DNA of 64,000 bases. Source: Trueperella pyogenes. GTDB taxonomy: Bacteria > Actinomycetota > Actinomycetes > Actinomycetales > Actinomycetaceae. Shown here piece by piece: positions 32,073-42,193 of the stretch (position 1 is the first letter of the stretch; every line of letters begins with the position of its first letter). A program made the translations under genes and the position numbers. The notes below the pieces were generated by a model, which was not told the DNA's origin, did no database searches, and saw only the letters and a list, made by a program, of their open reading frames with translations. Where the stretch lies: positions 62,001 through 126,000 of the forward strand of contig NZ_JVLH01000006.1 of assembly GCF_001070855.1 (NCBI RefSeq), in the 5' to 3' direction.

Positions 32073-32096
32073 GCGATCCACGACTGACACCGTGTA

Positions 32097-32146
32097 GTTA
32101 AAGTGGTGGGGCGGTTCCGAAAGGACCGCCCCACCACTTTAACTTT
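32097..32146 (+). terminator. Terminator of the lut operon
   Basis: Perfect 19-bp stem (32097-32115 with 32125-32143), nine-base loop, then TTTCCTT. It lies 24 bases after the lutC stop. Confidence 0.9.
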
Positions 32147-32188
32147 CCTTGTTCAAAGGAGAGCGAAAAGCTGACTTAACGAAGTCGC

Positions 32189-32905
32189 CTAATCCATTTT
32201 TTGCTCCGCATTTTCCTGCGAGCTCTCAAGGCTGAATGCGAAAGAACGAGCCGTCATATCATTCATCACGATATAAATTTTCTCGCGCCCTTCTAGCTCC
32301 GCAAAGAAAATGTCTTCGAGCTTAATTCCCTGTTGTTCAAGTTCCTTCGTGAGCCATTCTTCGCTCTGGCCAGAGGCTTCAAGTTGATCTTGAACAATCT
32401 GTCCCTTCGAGACCAAAACATAGCTCAGGCTTCCATCGCCCTTCTTGATCACAGTCAAAGAGCCGTTTGACTCATACTGTGCAAATTCGACATCTTCAAC
32501 CGAGAAAATTCCACGCGAACGAAGTTGCTCGGTGAAGTTAATCATGTCGAACGCGCTACTTGCATCATCGAGAGAATCAATGACGAAATGACCGTGATTG
32601 ATGATGGTCACCGCTTTGCCCTTGACAATTTGCCGCGCGGGCATAAAGCGGGAAGCAATGAAGTTAAAAAGCGAAATCATGCCCACAGCTGCAAGCAGCA
32701 GTACAACGTAGGAGAAAGTAGAAACCGAATGGTTATAGATAATACCGCCGATGATCCCACCGAGAATAAAGTTTCCGATGAAGTCAATAGAAGTGAATTG
32801 GGTAAGGCTCTGTTTCTTTGTCAAAGTCAGGTGAGCAGAGATGATCACGATACCGATGAAGAGCCGGAAAATCGAGTGCGCGTCAAGGATGAGTTCGTTC
32901 CACAT
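32189..32905 (-). CDS. DUF421/YetF-family membrane protein
   Basis: Membrane protein of the DUF421 family (YetF/YcaP/ViiR1-like), role poorly known; some members act in spore or membrane stress contexts. The 238-residue protein has three hydrophobic helices (about 13-30, 38-58, 64-83) followed by a soluble domain (about 95-215) containing the paired YetF-like segments. It appears less GC-rich than the surroundings and uses more AT-ending codons by eye, so acquisition from a low-GC donor is possible. Divergent from the CPA1 antiporter, with 82 bases between starts. Confidence 0.85.
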   Translation of the reverse strand: MWNELILDAHSIFRLFIGIVIISAHLTLTKKQSLTQFTSIDFIGNFILGGIIGGIIYNHSVSTFSYVVLLLAAVGMISLFNFIASRFMPARQIVKGKAVTIINHGHFVIDSLDDASSAFDMINFTEQLRSRGIFSVEDVEFAQYESNGSLTVIKKGDGSLSYVLVSKGQIVQDQLEASGQSEEWLTKELEQQGIKLEDIFFAELEGREKIYIVMNDMTARSFAFSLESSQENAEQKMD

Positions 32906-32987
32906 GCGTCAACCTTAAAACACTGATGATACATATACTGAAGGCTAGTAGGCATATTTCTCATCACCTTGGGACCATACCTTAGTC

Positions 32988-34592
32988 ATGACACTTGAAT
33001 CACTCATTCTTCTCGGAACAGCAATCACCATTTCCTACGCGTTATCACGGCGTTTGAAGTTGCTCTCTCCCATTGTCCTTATTGTTGCGGGTGTTGCGAT
33101 TTCTTTTGTTCCACATGCCGGAGATATTGAGCTTCCACACGAGGTCGTTCTCTCGATCTTTCTTCCACTCCTGCTCTACTGGGAATCACTTTCGGTCTCC
33201 CTCAATCAAGTCCGCCGTGGACTTCGAGGCATCATTTTGTCCGGTACGGTTTTGGTCGCGATCACCGCACTCCTCATCGCTCTGGTCGGCTCATGGATGG
33301 GGCTCAGTATTGGCACCGCCTTACTCATCGGTGCTTGCCTTGGACCGACTGATGCGACAGCTGTATCTGCCTTGGGGCGCGGAATGTCTTCGGGACAAAA
33401 GACTGTTCTGCAAGCCGAGTCATTGATCAATGACGGCAGTGCTCTGGTCATCTTTGCGGTTGCGCTTCAAGTCACCGGTGGAACAGCTCGAGTGACAACT
33501 CTTGGAGTCACTCAGCAAGTCTTTCTTTCCTTCGGCGGAGGGGTACTCGTCGGTATTGCGATGGGACTCTTCGTTCTACGCGTGCTTGTCCGACGCGGAC
33601 TATTCCAAAGCGACGCGATCTTGGCAAATATTGCTCGTATCCTCACTCCCCTTTTGGCTTATTACCTTGCCGAAGAAATTCAGGCTTCGGGAGTCATCGC
33701 AGTAGTCGTGTGCGGAATGCTTGTCTCTCGTTTTGGCGAGTCAGCAATATCGCTGGCATCACGCGTCATCGCTATCCCCGTGTGGACTCTGCTGACTTTT
33801 ATTCTAAATTCCGTCCTATTCATCATGGTCGGTCTTGAACTTCCCGTGATTATTCGCGGGTTGGACCATGCGACACTCGTGCACGGCTTGATCTTGATCC
33901 CGGTCATCTACCTTGCAATGGTCTTTGCCCGCTTGATCGGACACCATGCGATTATCTACTCGATTCGCCTGCTCGATCGTCGCCCTGAGCAGAAGCAACG
34001 CCGGACAAATTTCAGAGGTCGATTGGTGACGACAGTAGCGGGCTTCCGCGGTGCGATTTCTTTGGCAATGGCGCTGTCCATTCCATCGGTATTTGGTGAT
34101 TCTGCTTTCGAAGATCGCGATCTCATTCTGCTGGTTGTCGCAGGTGCGGTTATCCTCTCGCTTGTCATCCAAGGTCCGCTTCTTCCAATCGTTGTTCGTT
34201 GGGCAGCCAATAAACCTGCGCCGGTAAGTGCTTACTTCCAGACCGAAACTAATGAAGTCAGCGCAATGCTCACCGTCTTGAAAACCGCGGCTGATAACGT
34301 CGAAGCCATTGCACACGCGGCGGGAATCGAAGACAAACAACTGATAGATAACCTGCGCGAAGAAATCCTCACCTATGTCGCACACGGTGAAGAGGCATCC
34401 TCTCTCGATGAACTCTTGACCGAAAGTTCGGAAGAGAGACACCTACGTCTTGCGCTCACCCAGTTTAAGCGCGACGAAATGACACGCTTGCGCGATCGCG
34501 GTGAGATCGAACAAGAAACATGGCGTATCGCGATCGATCACATTGACGTTGAATTACTCCGACTGAACGGCCCCATCGAGCTCGAGGAGTAA
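32988..34592 (+). CDS. Na+/H+ antiporter, CPA1 family
   Basis: Cation:proton antiporter of the NhaP/CPA1 type in the cytoplasmic membrane, used for Na+ or K+ efflux and pH control. The 534-residue protein has about 12 helices, the family motif ACLGPTDATAVSALGRG (about 115-131) and ESLINDGSALVIF (about 144-156), whose Asp residues form the ion site; a cytoplasmic, charged C-terminal region (about 415-534) follows. It is divergent from the DUF421 gene, and a shared control is possible but not shown. Confidence 0.9.
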   Translation: MTLESLILLGTAITISYALSRRLKLLSPIVLIVAGVAISFVPHAGDIELPHEVVLSIFLPLLLYWESLSVSLNQVRRGLRGIILSGTVLVAITALLIALVGSWMGLSIGTALLIGACLGPTDATAVSALGRGMSSGQKTVLQAESLINDGSALVIFAVALQVTGGTARVTTLGVTQQVFLSFGGGVLVGIAMGLFVLRVLVRRGLFQSDAILANIARILTPLLAYYLAEEIQASGVIAVVVCGMLVSRFGESAISLASRVIAIPVWTLLTFILNSVLFIMVGLELPVIIRGLDHATLVHGLILIPVIYLAMVFARLIGHHAIIYSIRLLDRRPEQKQRRTNFRGRLVTTVAGFRGAISLAMALSIPSVFGDSAFEDRDLILLVVAGAVILSLVIQGPLLPIVVRWAANKPAPVSAYFQTETNEVSAMLTVLKTAADNVEAIAHAAGIEDKQLIDNLREEILTYVAHGEEASSLDELLTESSEERHLRLALTQFKRDEMTRLRDRGEIEQETWRIAIDHIDVELLRLNGPIELEE

Positions 34593-34605
34593 GACTGAGA
34601 AATAG

Positions 34606-34643
34606 TTGTGGGGCCCGGTACCAATCGGTACCGGGCCCCACAA
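34606..34643. terminator. Hairpin between antiporter gene and rpmF
   Basis: Perfect 17-bp stem (34606-34622 with 34627-34643) with a four-base loop between two convergent genes. There is no long T tail on either strand, so it resembles the tail-less terminators common in actinobacteria. Confidence 0.75.
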
Positions 34644-34662
34644 AAACTTGCGAACGGAGGAA

Positions 34663-34833
34663 TCAGTCCTCGACGTCCAACAGGCCGTTCTTGTACGCCT
34701 TCGCCAGACGACGGGGAACACGCACCTCACGGCCGCCCACCTTGATGGTGTTCAGCTCAGTGAGATCGGCCTTCCATGCGGACCGGCGAGTGCGGGTGTT
34801 TGCTCGGGACATCTTGCGCTTGGGAACTGCCAT
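34663..34833 (-). CDS. rpmF: 50S ribosomal protein L32
   Basis: A 56-residue ribosomal protein. It begins [17 protein letters not shown], the hallmark of L32, and ends GLLDVED. The start has GAGGAG and AGGG upstream. The usual zinc-ribbon cysteines (two CxxC pairs) are absent, so this is the C-minus, zinc-independent form; in actinobacteria such paralogues are often made under zinc limitation, which may connect to the Zur-like operator at 12611. The gene is convergent with the antiporter gene. Confidence 0.9.
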   Translation of the reverse strand: MAVPKRKMSRANTRTRRSAWKADLTELNTIKVGGREVRVPRRLAKAYKNGLLDVED

Positions 34834-35036
34834 GACCCTACCGCTCCTCTTCTAGTTCTGACGTTTTTACCGCGTCGATGCGTATCTTTCAGATACACAG
34901 CCATAGAGATATGACTTTCGACAACCTGACCACTGTAGCACGACGGGCCAAAAGTACGCATATTCCAAAGGAATTATTCGTGCGAAGCTCGTCTCATTCC
35001 CGGCCTCACAATCACTCATGCAACAATGAAGACACT

Positions 35037-35678
35037 ATGTCCTCTCTTCGAGTGCTTGCTTCAGGCACGAGCCTGTCCCACGAGATTGAAATTAAACGGT
35101 CACGCTTTATTGCATCGATCGCTAGGACAGATACACCCGAAGAAGCCCGTGAGTTCATCAATTCGGTGAAAGACGCCCATCCGCAGGCACGCCACAACTG
35201 CTCAGCATGGATGATCGCAGAAGAAGGCCATTCACCTTCTCAGCATTCTTCGGATGACGGAGAGCCCTCAGGAACCGCTGGAACTCCCATGTTGGATGTT
35301 CTCAAGCGCAATGAGCTATGGAATGTGACGGCCGTTGTGACGCGCTACTTCGGGGGAATTCTCCTAGGCGCTGGTGGCCTCGTGCGGGCTTATTCAAGTG
35401 CGACCAGCGAGGCACTCGCTCAGGCCTCTTTCGCACGCTTGGAAGCGCTGACTGTCGTTGAAACCGAACTCGCTCCCGTCGATGCTGGACGAATTGAAGG
35501 CGAGTTACGTCGTTTAGGTGGGCACGTACTCGATGCTCAGTGGGGATCCTCTGTATTACTCACCATGGCGATGAGCCCTGAGCAACTGGAAAAAGCTGAG
35601 AACCTGCTCGCTACGCTCAGTTCAGGCCAGTACGTTTTTCGCCCCCTGGGACAACGTTACATAGAAATCGCGGAATAA
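35037..35678 (+). CDS. YigZ/IMPACT-family protein
   Basis: Conserved protein of the YigZ (UPF0029/IMPACT) family, with a role suggested in translation or amino-acid stress. The 213-residue protein begins MSSLRVLASG and shows KRSRFIASIARTDTPEEAREFI (about 19-40), then the diagnostic DDGEPSGTAGTPML (about 75) and VTRYFGGILLGAGGLVRAYSSA (about 99-120), and a C-terminal ferredoxin-like half from about 140. I start it at 35037; the longer frame to 34878 would overlap the rpmF promoter region. No strong ribosome site. Confidence 0.88.
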   Translation: MSSLRVLASGTSLSHEIEIKRSRFIASIARTDTPEEAREFINSVKDAHPQARHNCSAWMIAEEGHSPSQHSSDDGEPSGTAGTPMLDVLKRNELWNVTAVVTRYFGGILLGAGGLVRAYSSATSEALAQASFARLEALTVVETELAPVDAGRIEGELRRLGGHVLDAQWGSSVLLTMAMSPEQLEKAENLLATLSSGQYVFRPLGQRYIEIAE

Positions 35679-35738
35679 TCTGGCTCCCCATAGAGTTGCA
35701 GTTACGTGCATGGCACGAAGCGACATCTAGGAGACATC

Positions 35739-36671
35739 ATGACCAACATCGCAACAGATGTCACCGACCTCATCGGTGGCACTCCCCTGGTTCGAATTAA
35801 CCGCCTGAACGAAGGTGGCGCAGAAATCGTTGCGAAAGTCGAGGCTTTCAACCCTGCTTCTTCCGTCAAGGATCGTATTGCTCGTTCCATCGTTGATGCT
35901 GCAGAGGCATCCGGGGAACTCAAGCCAGGCGGGACTATTATCGAAGCTACCTCAGGAAATACCGGTGTTGCACTCTCGATGGTCGGTGCAGCACGCGGTT
36001 ACAAGGTTGTCATTGTCATGCCTTCCTCAATGAGCCTCGAGCGCCGCATTCTTATTCGCGCCTTTGGTGCGGAACTGGTCCTTACCGACCCCAAGGGTGG
36101 AGTAACCGCCGCTGTCGCAGAAGCTGAGCGCATCCGCGATTCGCGTCCCGGGTCCATCATCGCTTCCCAGTTCACCAACCCCGCAAATCCCGCTGTGCAC
36201 CGTCGTACGACTGCAGAAGAGATTCTTCGCGATACCGATGAGGACATTGATATCTTCATTGCTGGTGTCGGCACAGGTGGAACAGTATCTGGTGTGGGTT
36301 CCGTCCTCAAGGAACTCAAGCCCAATGTCAAGGTCATTGCAGTTCAACCGGCAGAGTCCCCGCTTCTTACCGGTGGCGAGGCTGGCCCTCACGGTATCCA
36401 GGGACTCGGGCCAAACTTCGTCGCTCAGACCTATAATTCCAGCGTCGTTGACGAAGTAATCGATATTGAAACCCCACTTGCACTAGAAACTTCGCGACGA
36501 GCAGCCGCAGAAGAAGGCTTGCTTGTTGGTATTTCTTCGGGAGCGGCACTTGCCGCTGCGATCCAAGTGGCACAGCGCTCTGAAAACGAAGGCAAGCGAA
36601 TCGTCGTGATCCTCCCCGATACCGGTGAGCGTTACCTTTCGACAGCGCTCTTCGAAAACCTGCGCGACTGA
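35739..36671 (+). CDS. cysK: Cysteine synthase A (O-acetylserine sulfhydrylase)
   Basis: PLP enzyme that makes cysteine from O-acetylserine and sulfide. The 310-residue protein has the PLP lysine in PASSVKDRIA (about 43), the ATSGNTGVAL phosphate-site motif (about 70), GVGTGGTVSGVGSVLKE (about 175-191) and the late SSGAALAAA. The ATG at 35739 has AGGAGA six bases upstream; an upstream in-frame ATG at 35706 has none. It is followed by a terminator and then, 145 bases on, by cysE, completing the two-step serine-to-cysteine path. Confidence 0.95.
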   Translation: MTNIATDVTDLIGGTPLVRINRLNEGGAEIVAKVEAFNPASSVKDRIARSIVDAAEASGELKPGGTIIEATSGNTGVALSMVGAARGYKVVIVMPSSMSLERRILIRAFGAELVLTDPKGGVTAAVAEAERIRDSRPGSIIASQFTNPANPAVHRRTTAEEILRDTDEDIDIFIAGVGTGGTVSGVGSVLKELKPNVKVIAVQPAESPLLTGGEAGPHGIQGLGPNFVAQTYNSSVVDEVIDIETPLALETSRRAAAEEGLLVGISSGAALAAAIQVAQRSENEGKRIVVILPDTGERYLSTALFENLRD

Positions 36672-36677
36672 CAGGTC

Positions 36678-36714
36678 TGGGGTGGATGAGACATAAGCTC
36701 ATCCACCCCATTTC
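36678..36714 (+). terminator. Terminator of cysK
   Basis: A 13-bp stem (36678-36690 with 36698-36710) and seven-base loop, then TTTCTG, seven bases after the cysK stop. It may limit read-through into cysE. Confidence 0.8.
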
Positions 36715-36816
36715 TGCGTCCTTAGATGAGAACGCACAGGACGTTCTAATACCCACGAGCACTTCACCCGCATAACAGTTCACAACTACCCACAAGCAAC
36801 TGACGGAGAACTACCC

Positions 36817-37434
36817 ATGGCCTCGTCTCCACGCAAGATCATTCAGCTTCTTGCAGAGGATCTTCGAACGGCAAAACGGCGTGATCCCGCGGCCCGTTCG
36901 ACTCTTGAAGTCGCACTCGCCTACCCCGGCGTCCATGCACTGTGGACTCACCGAGTAACACACGCGATGTGGTCACACCCCGCGCTACGCACGCCCGCTC
37001 GTGTCCTTTCCTCAATTGCAAGGATGACGACAGGGGTTGATATCCATCCCGAGGCAAGTATCGGGCGCCGCGTATTCATTGACCACGCCACTGGGGTCGT
37101 GATTGGGCAAACAGCCGAGGTCGGTGAGGACGTTGTGATCTTTCACGGAGTGACCTTGGGTGGCGTCGCCATGAACCCCGGGAAACGCCATCCAACCATT
37201 GGCAATCACGTCATGATCGGTGCTGGCGCAAAGATTCTTGGCCCCATCACAGTTGGCGATGGCGCCAAAGTTGGAGCCAACGCCGTCGTCACCAAGGATG
37301 TCCCCGAAGACGCTGTTGCAATCGGCGTCCCGGCGAAGTTACGTCAGAAACCGGAAGAACGAATGGTGGAGGACGATCGCGACCTCATCATCGACCCAAA
37401 TTGCTGGGAAGATGATCCCACCTGGTACATCTAA
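36817..37434 (+). CDS. cysE: Serine O-acetyltransferase
   Basis: Acetyl-CoA-dependent enzyme that makes O-acetylserine, the substrate of CysK. The 205-residue protein has a helical N-terminus (about 1-75) and a left-handed beta-helix of hexapeptide repeats (about 80-185) with the catalytic HPEASIGRRVFIDHATGVVIG (in part) and ILGPITVGDGAKVGANAVV. It is the shorter form found in gram-positives, with a short tail ending DDPTWYI. GGAGA lies 9 bases before the ATG. Confidence 0.93.
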   Translation: MASSPRKIIQLLAEDLRTAKRRDPAARSTLEVALAYPGVHALWTHRVTHAMWSHPALRTPARVLSSIARMTTGVDIHPEASIGRRVFIDHATGVVIGQTAEVGEDVVIFHGVTLGGVAMNPGKRHPTIGNHVMIGAGAKILGPITVGDGAKVGANAVVTKDVPEDAVAIGVPAKLRQKPEERMVEDDRDLIIDPNCWEDDPTWYI

Positions 37435-37543
37435 GTTCCTCGTATTTGTCAAGCTTTCGAACAAACTCCCACAAACAACTCTGTGAGTTCGCACACCTTC
37501 TCACGCGCCGTCACCCGTGTAACAGATCACATATTCTGTCCTT

Positions 37544-38044
37544 ATGGATAAACATTCTCTACAAGCACAGATTGACGCACTGACGCGCCTTCGCGGTGCA
37601 ACAGAGTGTGAGATCGGCGTACTGACACGTTTCGATATCCCGGAACTTGCTGAGCTTTCTTTAGCCGCATACGGTATCCGCCCAAGTATCGAGGCGAATA
37701 TTGAAGCAACAGACGAGATGCGCCTGTGCTTTGACGGGGTTTTCGGCACCCCATTGGAGGGATCTTTCCTAGGCGGTTGGATCGAAGGAGAGTTAATCGC
37801 CGCGATCATCGTCGTCGTCGATCCCCCCGTCGAGGAACCCAGCGGACTTCCACAGGTCATTGACCTGATGGTTCACCCAAAGTTCCGAGGCCGCGGAATC
37901 GCTACTGCATTAGTCGCAGAGTGCGCACGTCGCTGTAAAGACTGGGGAGCATCTTCCCTTGTCGTCAGAATCGACGAGGCAAATGTTCACCTTCCTCAGA
38001 TCTACGACATCTTCCAAGAGAGCGAAAACTCCCCCGCAAGCTAG
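37544..38044 (+). CDS. GNAT-family N-acetyltransferase
   Basis: Acetyl-CoA-dependent transferase of the GNAT superfamily, 166 residues, substrate unknown. The N-terminal part (about 1-80) is divergent; the acetyl-CoA site is clear in MVHPKFRGRGIATALV (about 107-122), with the Q/RxxGxG/A loop, and the next helix CARRCKDWGA. TATTCT ends exactly six bases before the ATG, so the mRNA may start at the ATG (leaderless); there is no ribosome site. A single gene, separated from cysE by 109 bases. Confidence 0.82.
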   Translation: MDKHSLQAQIDALTRLRGATECEIGVLTRFDIPELAELSLAAYGIRPSIEANIEATDEMRLCFDGVFGTPLEGSFLGGWIEGELIAAIIVVVDPPVEEPSGLPQVIDLMVHPKFRGRGIATALVAECARRCKDWGASSLVVRIDEANVHLPQIYDIFQESENSPAS

Positions 38045-38126
38045 GCAGAATTGCTTCAAAGAAAGGGGAATGCGTGTCGGCGGATAGCTGCACTATCCCC
38101 TCTTACGCGAGGCTTCTCCTACTGCT

Positions 38127-39257
38127 TTAGTTCTGACAGTTCGAGCACCAGAAAAGACGGCGATTTTGCATGAGTTTTTCACTAATCGTCGTCCCGCATT
38201 TAATGCACGGTCGTCCACTGCGATGGTAGATATACCATCGCGCCAATTCTTCATCGCCTTCAGGGATTGGATCAGGCTGATCCTCGGGGCGAATCGTATC
38301 GATGCGTCCAATCTCTAGGCCTCGCGTCATCAGTTCACAGACGATATCCCACAGATGTCCAACGCGCTGAACCGAGAGGCGATTCCCAGCCCTCATCGGT
38401 GAAATACCGGCTAGGAACAATGCTTCCGCACGGTAGATGTTCCCAACTCCAGCAGCGATCGACTGGTCCATTAAGAGTTCACCGATCGGACGTTTACGTC
38501 CACGGATCATTTCAATGAAACGCTTACGCGTTGCAGGATCTTGCGCAGCACCCGGCTGAAGAGGGTCACACCCCAACTTGGATTCGACAACACGTCTATC
38601 CTCATCGGAAATGAGCTCGCACCGATTCGGACCGGTGACATCGGCGACTGCGTGTTCGGACAACACACGAAGGCGAACCTGACCAACAGGATCGGGGGCA
38701 TTCCAATCTTCACCGCGCTTTTGGATACTTCCAGACGCCAAATTATCTTCGACGTACAGAGTGTCTTCCGCGTAGCTTGCCCACTTCAGAGCCGCATGTC
38801 GGTGCCCTTTTGTTGCCACCCAATTCGTGCGTGGTGCACCAATGGAGGATGGGACATCAAATGCCCGCTCGTCAGCATCAAAACGCCAAGACCCATAGAG
38901 CCCCAAGTGAATATGGAGCCATTGGAGCTCCTCATCACAGGGGAAAGCATGCTCTCCCCACAACGGCGACGATCCCGTGAAAGGCAATGCGGCCTCGGCC
39001 TCGGGACTGCCTAAGTGAGCGGCAAACTCAGCCTCCGCAGCCTTTGCTTCCTCAGCGCAAATGGCGGCAGCTTTAGCTGGCATAAAACCAACAAACATGT
39101 GCTTGCCCACCGCCCGCACAGCGACAACCTTGTGATGGTTAATCAACTGTGCGGATGAGGCAAAGCGCCCCTGCGGTGACGAAGTCTCGACCTGGCTGCC
39201 CTGGAAGAGGACAGAAAAAGTGTTGGCGATCCGATGGATCGCATCTCCTTCAGGCAT
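38127..39257 (-). CDS. nei: Fpg/Nei-family DNA glycosylase with Ala-rich insertion
   Basis: Base-excision repair glycosylase/AP lyase that removes oxidised bases. The 376-residue protein begins MPEGD, giving the catalytic Pro2 and Glu3, with the H2TH region about 255-300 (MDQSIAAGVGNIYRAEALF) and a C-terminal zinc finger with CIKC and CSNC. It is about 90 residues longer than typical Nei proteins, because of an Ala/Glu-rich insertion at about 55-105 (KAAAICAEEAKAAEAEFAAH). The leuS stop lies two bases upstream, so the two genes are in the same unit. Confidence 0.9.
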   Translation of the reverse strand: MPEGDAIHRIANTFSVLFQGSQVETSSPQGRFASSAQLINHHKVVAVRAVGKHMFVGFMPAKAAAICAEEAKAAEAEFAAHLGSPEAEAALPFTGSSPLWGEHAFPCDEELQWLHIHLGLYGSWRFDADERAFDVPSSIGAPRTNWVATKGHRHAALKWASYAEDTLYVEDNLASGSIQKRGEDWNAPDPVGQVRLRVLSEHAVADVTGPNRCELISDEDRRVVESKLGCDPLQPGAAQDPATRKRFIEMIRGRKRPIGELLMDQSIAAGVGNIYRAEALFLAGISPMRAGNRLSVQRVGHLWDIVCELMTRGLEIGRIDTIRPEDQPDPIPEGDEELARWYIYHRSGRPCIKCGTTISEKLMQNRRLFWCSNCQN

Positions 39258-39259
39258 GG

Positions 39260-42193
39260 TTACTTCGGAAGAACGATGTTGACCAGCTGCGGCGCACGCA
39301 CAATAACCTTTAAGGGCTCGCGTCCGTCAAGAAGCTTGACGATCGGAGCTTGCTCAAGGGCAAGGGTACGCAAATCATCTTCGCTAATCGACACAGGAAC
39401 CTCGAGCTTCGCACGAAGCTTGCCGTTGGCCTGAACGATCGCCGTCACAGTGTCGTCTTCAAGCAAGGACTCATCTTCCACGACCGGGAAAGGCACTCGA
39501 GCAAGTGACTCTTCATGCCCCAACTTCTGCCACAGTTCCTCACAAATGTGCGGAGCAACGGGAGAGAGCATAAGAATGAGAGCCTCGACGGCAACGCGAG
39601 GGACACGATCAAAAGATGTCAGGTGGTTGTTCAGAACAATCAGCTTGGCGATCGCCGTGTTGATACGCAGGTTCTCGTATTCAACGGTGACCTCAGCGAT
39701 GGTACGTGCCAGCAGACGTGCCGTCTTCTTGTCCATTGGCTCATCGCTAACGGTGACCTCGCCCGTCTCTTCATCAAGAACATTTCGCCACAAGCGCTGA
39801 AGGAAGCGCTGTGAGCCGACGACTGCGCGCGTATCCCACGGACGCGAAACATCCAGGGGTCCCATGCTCATTTCGTAGACACGGAAGACATCCGCACCAT
39901 AGGCGTCGTACATATCGTCAGGCGTGACGATATTCTTGAGCGACTTACCCATCTTGCCGTATTCACGATTGACAGGCTGTCCCTTCCAGGTGAAGCCGCT
40001 TGTCTCATCGCCTTCGACTTCATCAGCCGGAACGTACTGCCCACGCGCATCGGTGTACGCATAAGCCTGCACGTAGCCCTGGTTAAACAGCGTGTGGTAT
40101 GGCTCGCTATCGGGAACAAATCCCAGATCGAAGAGAACCTTCTGCCAGAAGCGTGCATAGAGCAGGTGAAGCACAGCGTGCTCGACACCGCCAATGTACA
40201 GGTCGGTGCCACCACTGATCTTGCCCTCACGCGGTCCCATCCAATAGCTGAGATTTTCTGCACCGGCGAAGGTCGTGGGGTTAGTCGGATCGGTATAGCG
40301 CATTTCGTACCAGCACGAACCTGCCCACTGAGGCATGGTGTTCGTCTCACGACGATACTTCTTGGGACCGTCGCCCAAATCGAGGGTGACATTGACCCAC
40401 TCCTGAGCGCGTCCCAAAGGTGCCTCGGGTTCACTATCGGCATCGTCGGGGTCGAAGGTACGCGGTGAATAATCACTGATTTCAGGAAGCTCGATGGGGA
40501 GCATGTCTTCGGGAAGTGAGTGCGCAACGCCATCCTCATCCCACACGATCGGGAAAGGCTCACCCCAGTAACGCTGACGACTAAAGAGCCAGTCGCGCAG
40601 ACGATAGGTTGTTGCGGCGCGCCCCAGTCCCTTGGATTCCAGCCACTGCGTCATCGCTGCCTTTGCAGCGTCCTTATCGAGGCCATTGAGGCTAATTTCA
40701 TCGTTCGCAGAGTCAACCGCAACGCCATCACCGGTGTAGGCACCCTGGCTGAGGTCGTGAGCGGTCGGATCCTTCGCGTCGCCGATGGTGCGGATGATAT
40801 CCAGATCGAAACGCTGGGCAAATTCCCAGTCGCGATCATCGTGCGCGGGAACTGCCATGATCGCACCGGTGCCGTAATCCATAAGGACATAGTCAGCAAT
40901 GAACACGGGAATTCGACGACCATTCACAGGGTTAATTGCCCACAGGCCGGTAAAGACACCGGTCTTCTCCCCTGCGTCTTCTGCGCGCTGCTCAGGAGTC
41001 TTTGCTGCAGCTTGTGCACGGTAGGCGGCGACGGCCTCAGCAGGCGTTGCATAGCCAGCACTCCACGCCTGGCGAGTCCCCTCGGGCCAGCGCGCGGGAA
41101 TTTCCAGTGCTGCTTGGTCCGAGGCCGATCCCGGGGTCGTGCCACCGAGGAGCGGGTGCTCGGGAGACCAGACGACGAAGGTTGCGCCGAAGAGAGTATC
41201 GGGGCGCGTCGTATAGACGGTGAAGCCACGATCGCTCACGCCTTCGCCAACCGCAGTGAAGTCAACCTCTGCACCATGAGAGCGGCCGATCCAATTGCGC
41301 TGCATAGTGCGCACCTTTTCGGGCCAATCAATGGTGTCCAAGTCTTCGATCAGGCGATCACCGTAAGCGGTGATACGCATCATCCACTGGCGCAATGAGC
41401 GCTTAAAGACCGGGTAGTTACCGCGCTCTGAACGTCCTTCGGCGGTTACTTCTTCATTGGCCAAAACAGTACCCAGACCGGGACACCAGTTCACAGGAGC
41501 CTCAGAAATATATGCCAGTCGGTAGGAGTCAATAACGCGTGCACGCTCACGCGGGCTCAACTCATTCCATGATCGAGTGGAGAATTCTTCTGGGAGCTCA
41601 CGCTCTCCTGACTCAAACTGTGCAACAAGCTCAGAAATCGGGCGCGCAGCACCCAGGCCTCGGCCATCGCGACGGGGTGCCTGGGGATCAAACCACGAAT
41701 TAAAGACCTGCAGGAAGATCCACTGAGTCCAGTGAACGTAGTCGACATCAGTGGTTGCAAACGAACGGCGACGGTCATGAGAAAGGCCCAGGCGACGCAG
41801 CTGACGTCGCATGTTGGCGATATTTTCTTCGGTCGTCACACGCGGGTGTTGACCGGTTTGAACAGCGAATTGCTCGGCAGGAAGACCGAAAGCGTCATAT
41901 CCCATTGTGTAGAGAACATTTTCGCCACGCATGCGGTGGAAACGAGCAACCGTATCAGTGGCGATATAGCCCAGTGGGTGCCCAACATGAAGACCCTTAC
42001 CTGAGGGGTAGGGGAACATGTCAAGGAGGAAGAAGGGATCACGCGTGGCAAGGTCTCCAGCAAGATCTCCTTCAGGATTATCTGCAAAGAAGGTCCCCCG
42101 CTCGTCCCATAGATCCTGCCACTTGTTTTCGATCTCACCGGCCAACTGTGCCGTATAACGGAAATTGGGCTCGCCTGTCGAGATCTCGCTCAT
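39260..42193 (-). CDS. leuS: Leucyl-tRNA synthetase
   Basis: Class I synthetase that charges tRNA-Leu, 977 residues. The HIGH motif is in [16 protein letters not shown] (about 68-83), the editing domain lies about 240-430, and the KMSKS equivalent reads KMGKSLKN (about 715), as in other actinobacterial LeuRS. The start at 42193 (MSEIST) has GGAGG five bases upstream; the longer frame from 42205 would overlap that site. It is followed by nei on the same strand. No T-box is apparent in the upstream gap. Confidence 0.95.
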   Translation of the reverse strand: MSEISTGEPNFRYTAQLAGEIENKWQDLWDERGTFFADNPEGDLAGDLATRDPFFLLDMFPYPSGKGLHVGHPLGYIATDTVARFHRMRGENVLYTMGYDAFGLPAEQFAVQTGQHPRVTTEENIANMRRQLRRLGLSHDRRRSFATTDVDYVHWTQWIFLQVFNSWFDPQAPRRDGRGLGAARPISELVAQFESGERELPEEFSTRSWNELSPRERARVIDSYRLAYISEAPVNWCPGLGTVLANEEVTAEGRSERGNYPVFKRSLRQWMMRITAYGDRLIEDLDTIDWPEKVRTMQRNWIGRSHGAEVDFTAVGEGVSDRGFTVYTTRPDTLFGATFVVWSPEHPLLGGTTPGSASDQAALEIPARWPEGTRQAWSAGYATPAEAVAAYRAQAAAKTPEQRAEDAGEKTGVFTGLWAINPVNGRRIPVFIADYVLMDYGTGAIMAVPAHDDRDWEFAQRFDLDIIRTIGDAKDPTAHDLSQGAYTGDGVAVDSANDEISLNGLDKDAAKAAMTQWLESKGLGRAATTYRLRDWLFSRQRYWGEPFPIVWDEDGVAHSLPEDMLPIELPEISDYSPRTFDPDDADSEPEAPLGRAQEWVNVTLDLGDGPKKYRRETNTMPQWAGSCWYEMRYTDPTNPTTFAGAENLSYWMGPREGKISGGTDLYIGGVEHAVLHLLYARFWQKVLFDLGFVPDSEPYHTLFNQGYVQAYAYTDARGQYVPADEVEGDETSGFTWKGQPVNREYGKMGKSLKNIVTPDDMYDAYGADVFRVYEMSMGPLDVSRPWDTRAVVGSQRFLQRLWRNVLDEETGEVTVSDEPMDKKTARLLARTIAEVTVEYENLRINTAIAKLIVLNNHLTSFDRVPRVAVEALILMLSPVAPHICEELWQKLGHEESLARVPFPVVEDESLLEDDTVTAIVQANGKLRAKLEVPVSISEDDLRTLALEQAPIVKLLDGREPLKVIVRAPQLVNIVLPK

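Noticed and set aside
40520-41398. Plus-strand ORF of 292 residues opposite leuS
   Set aside because: Antisense shadow of leuS without family motifs.
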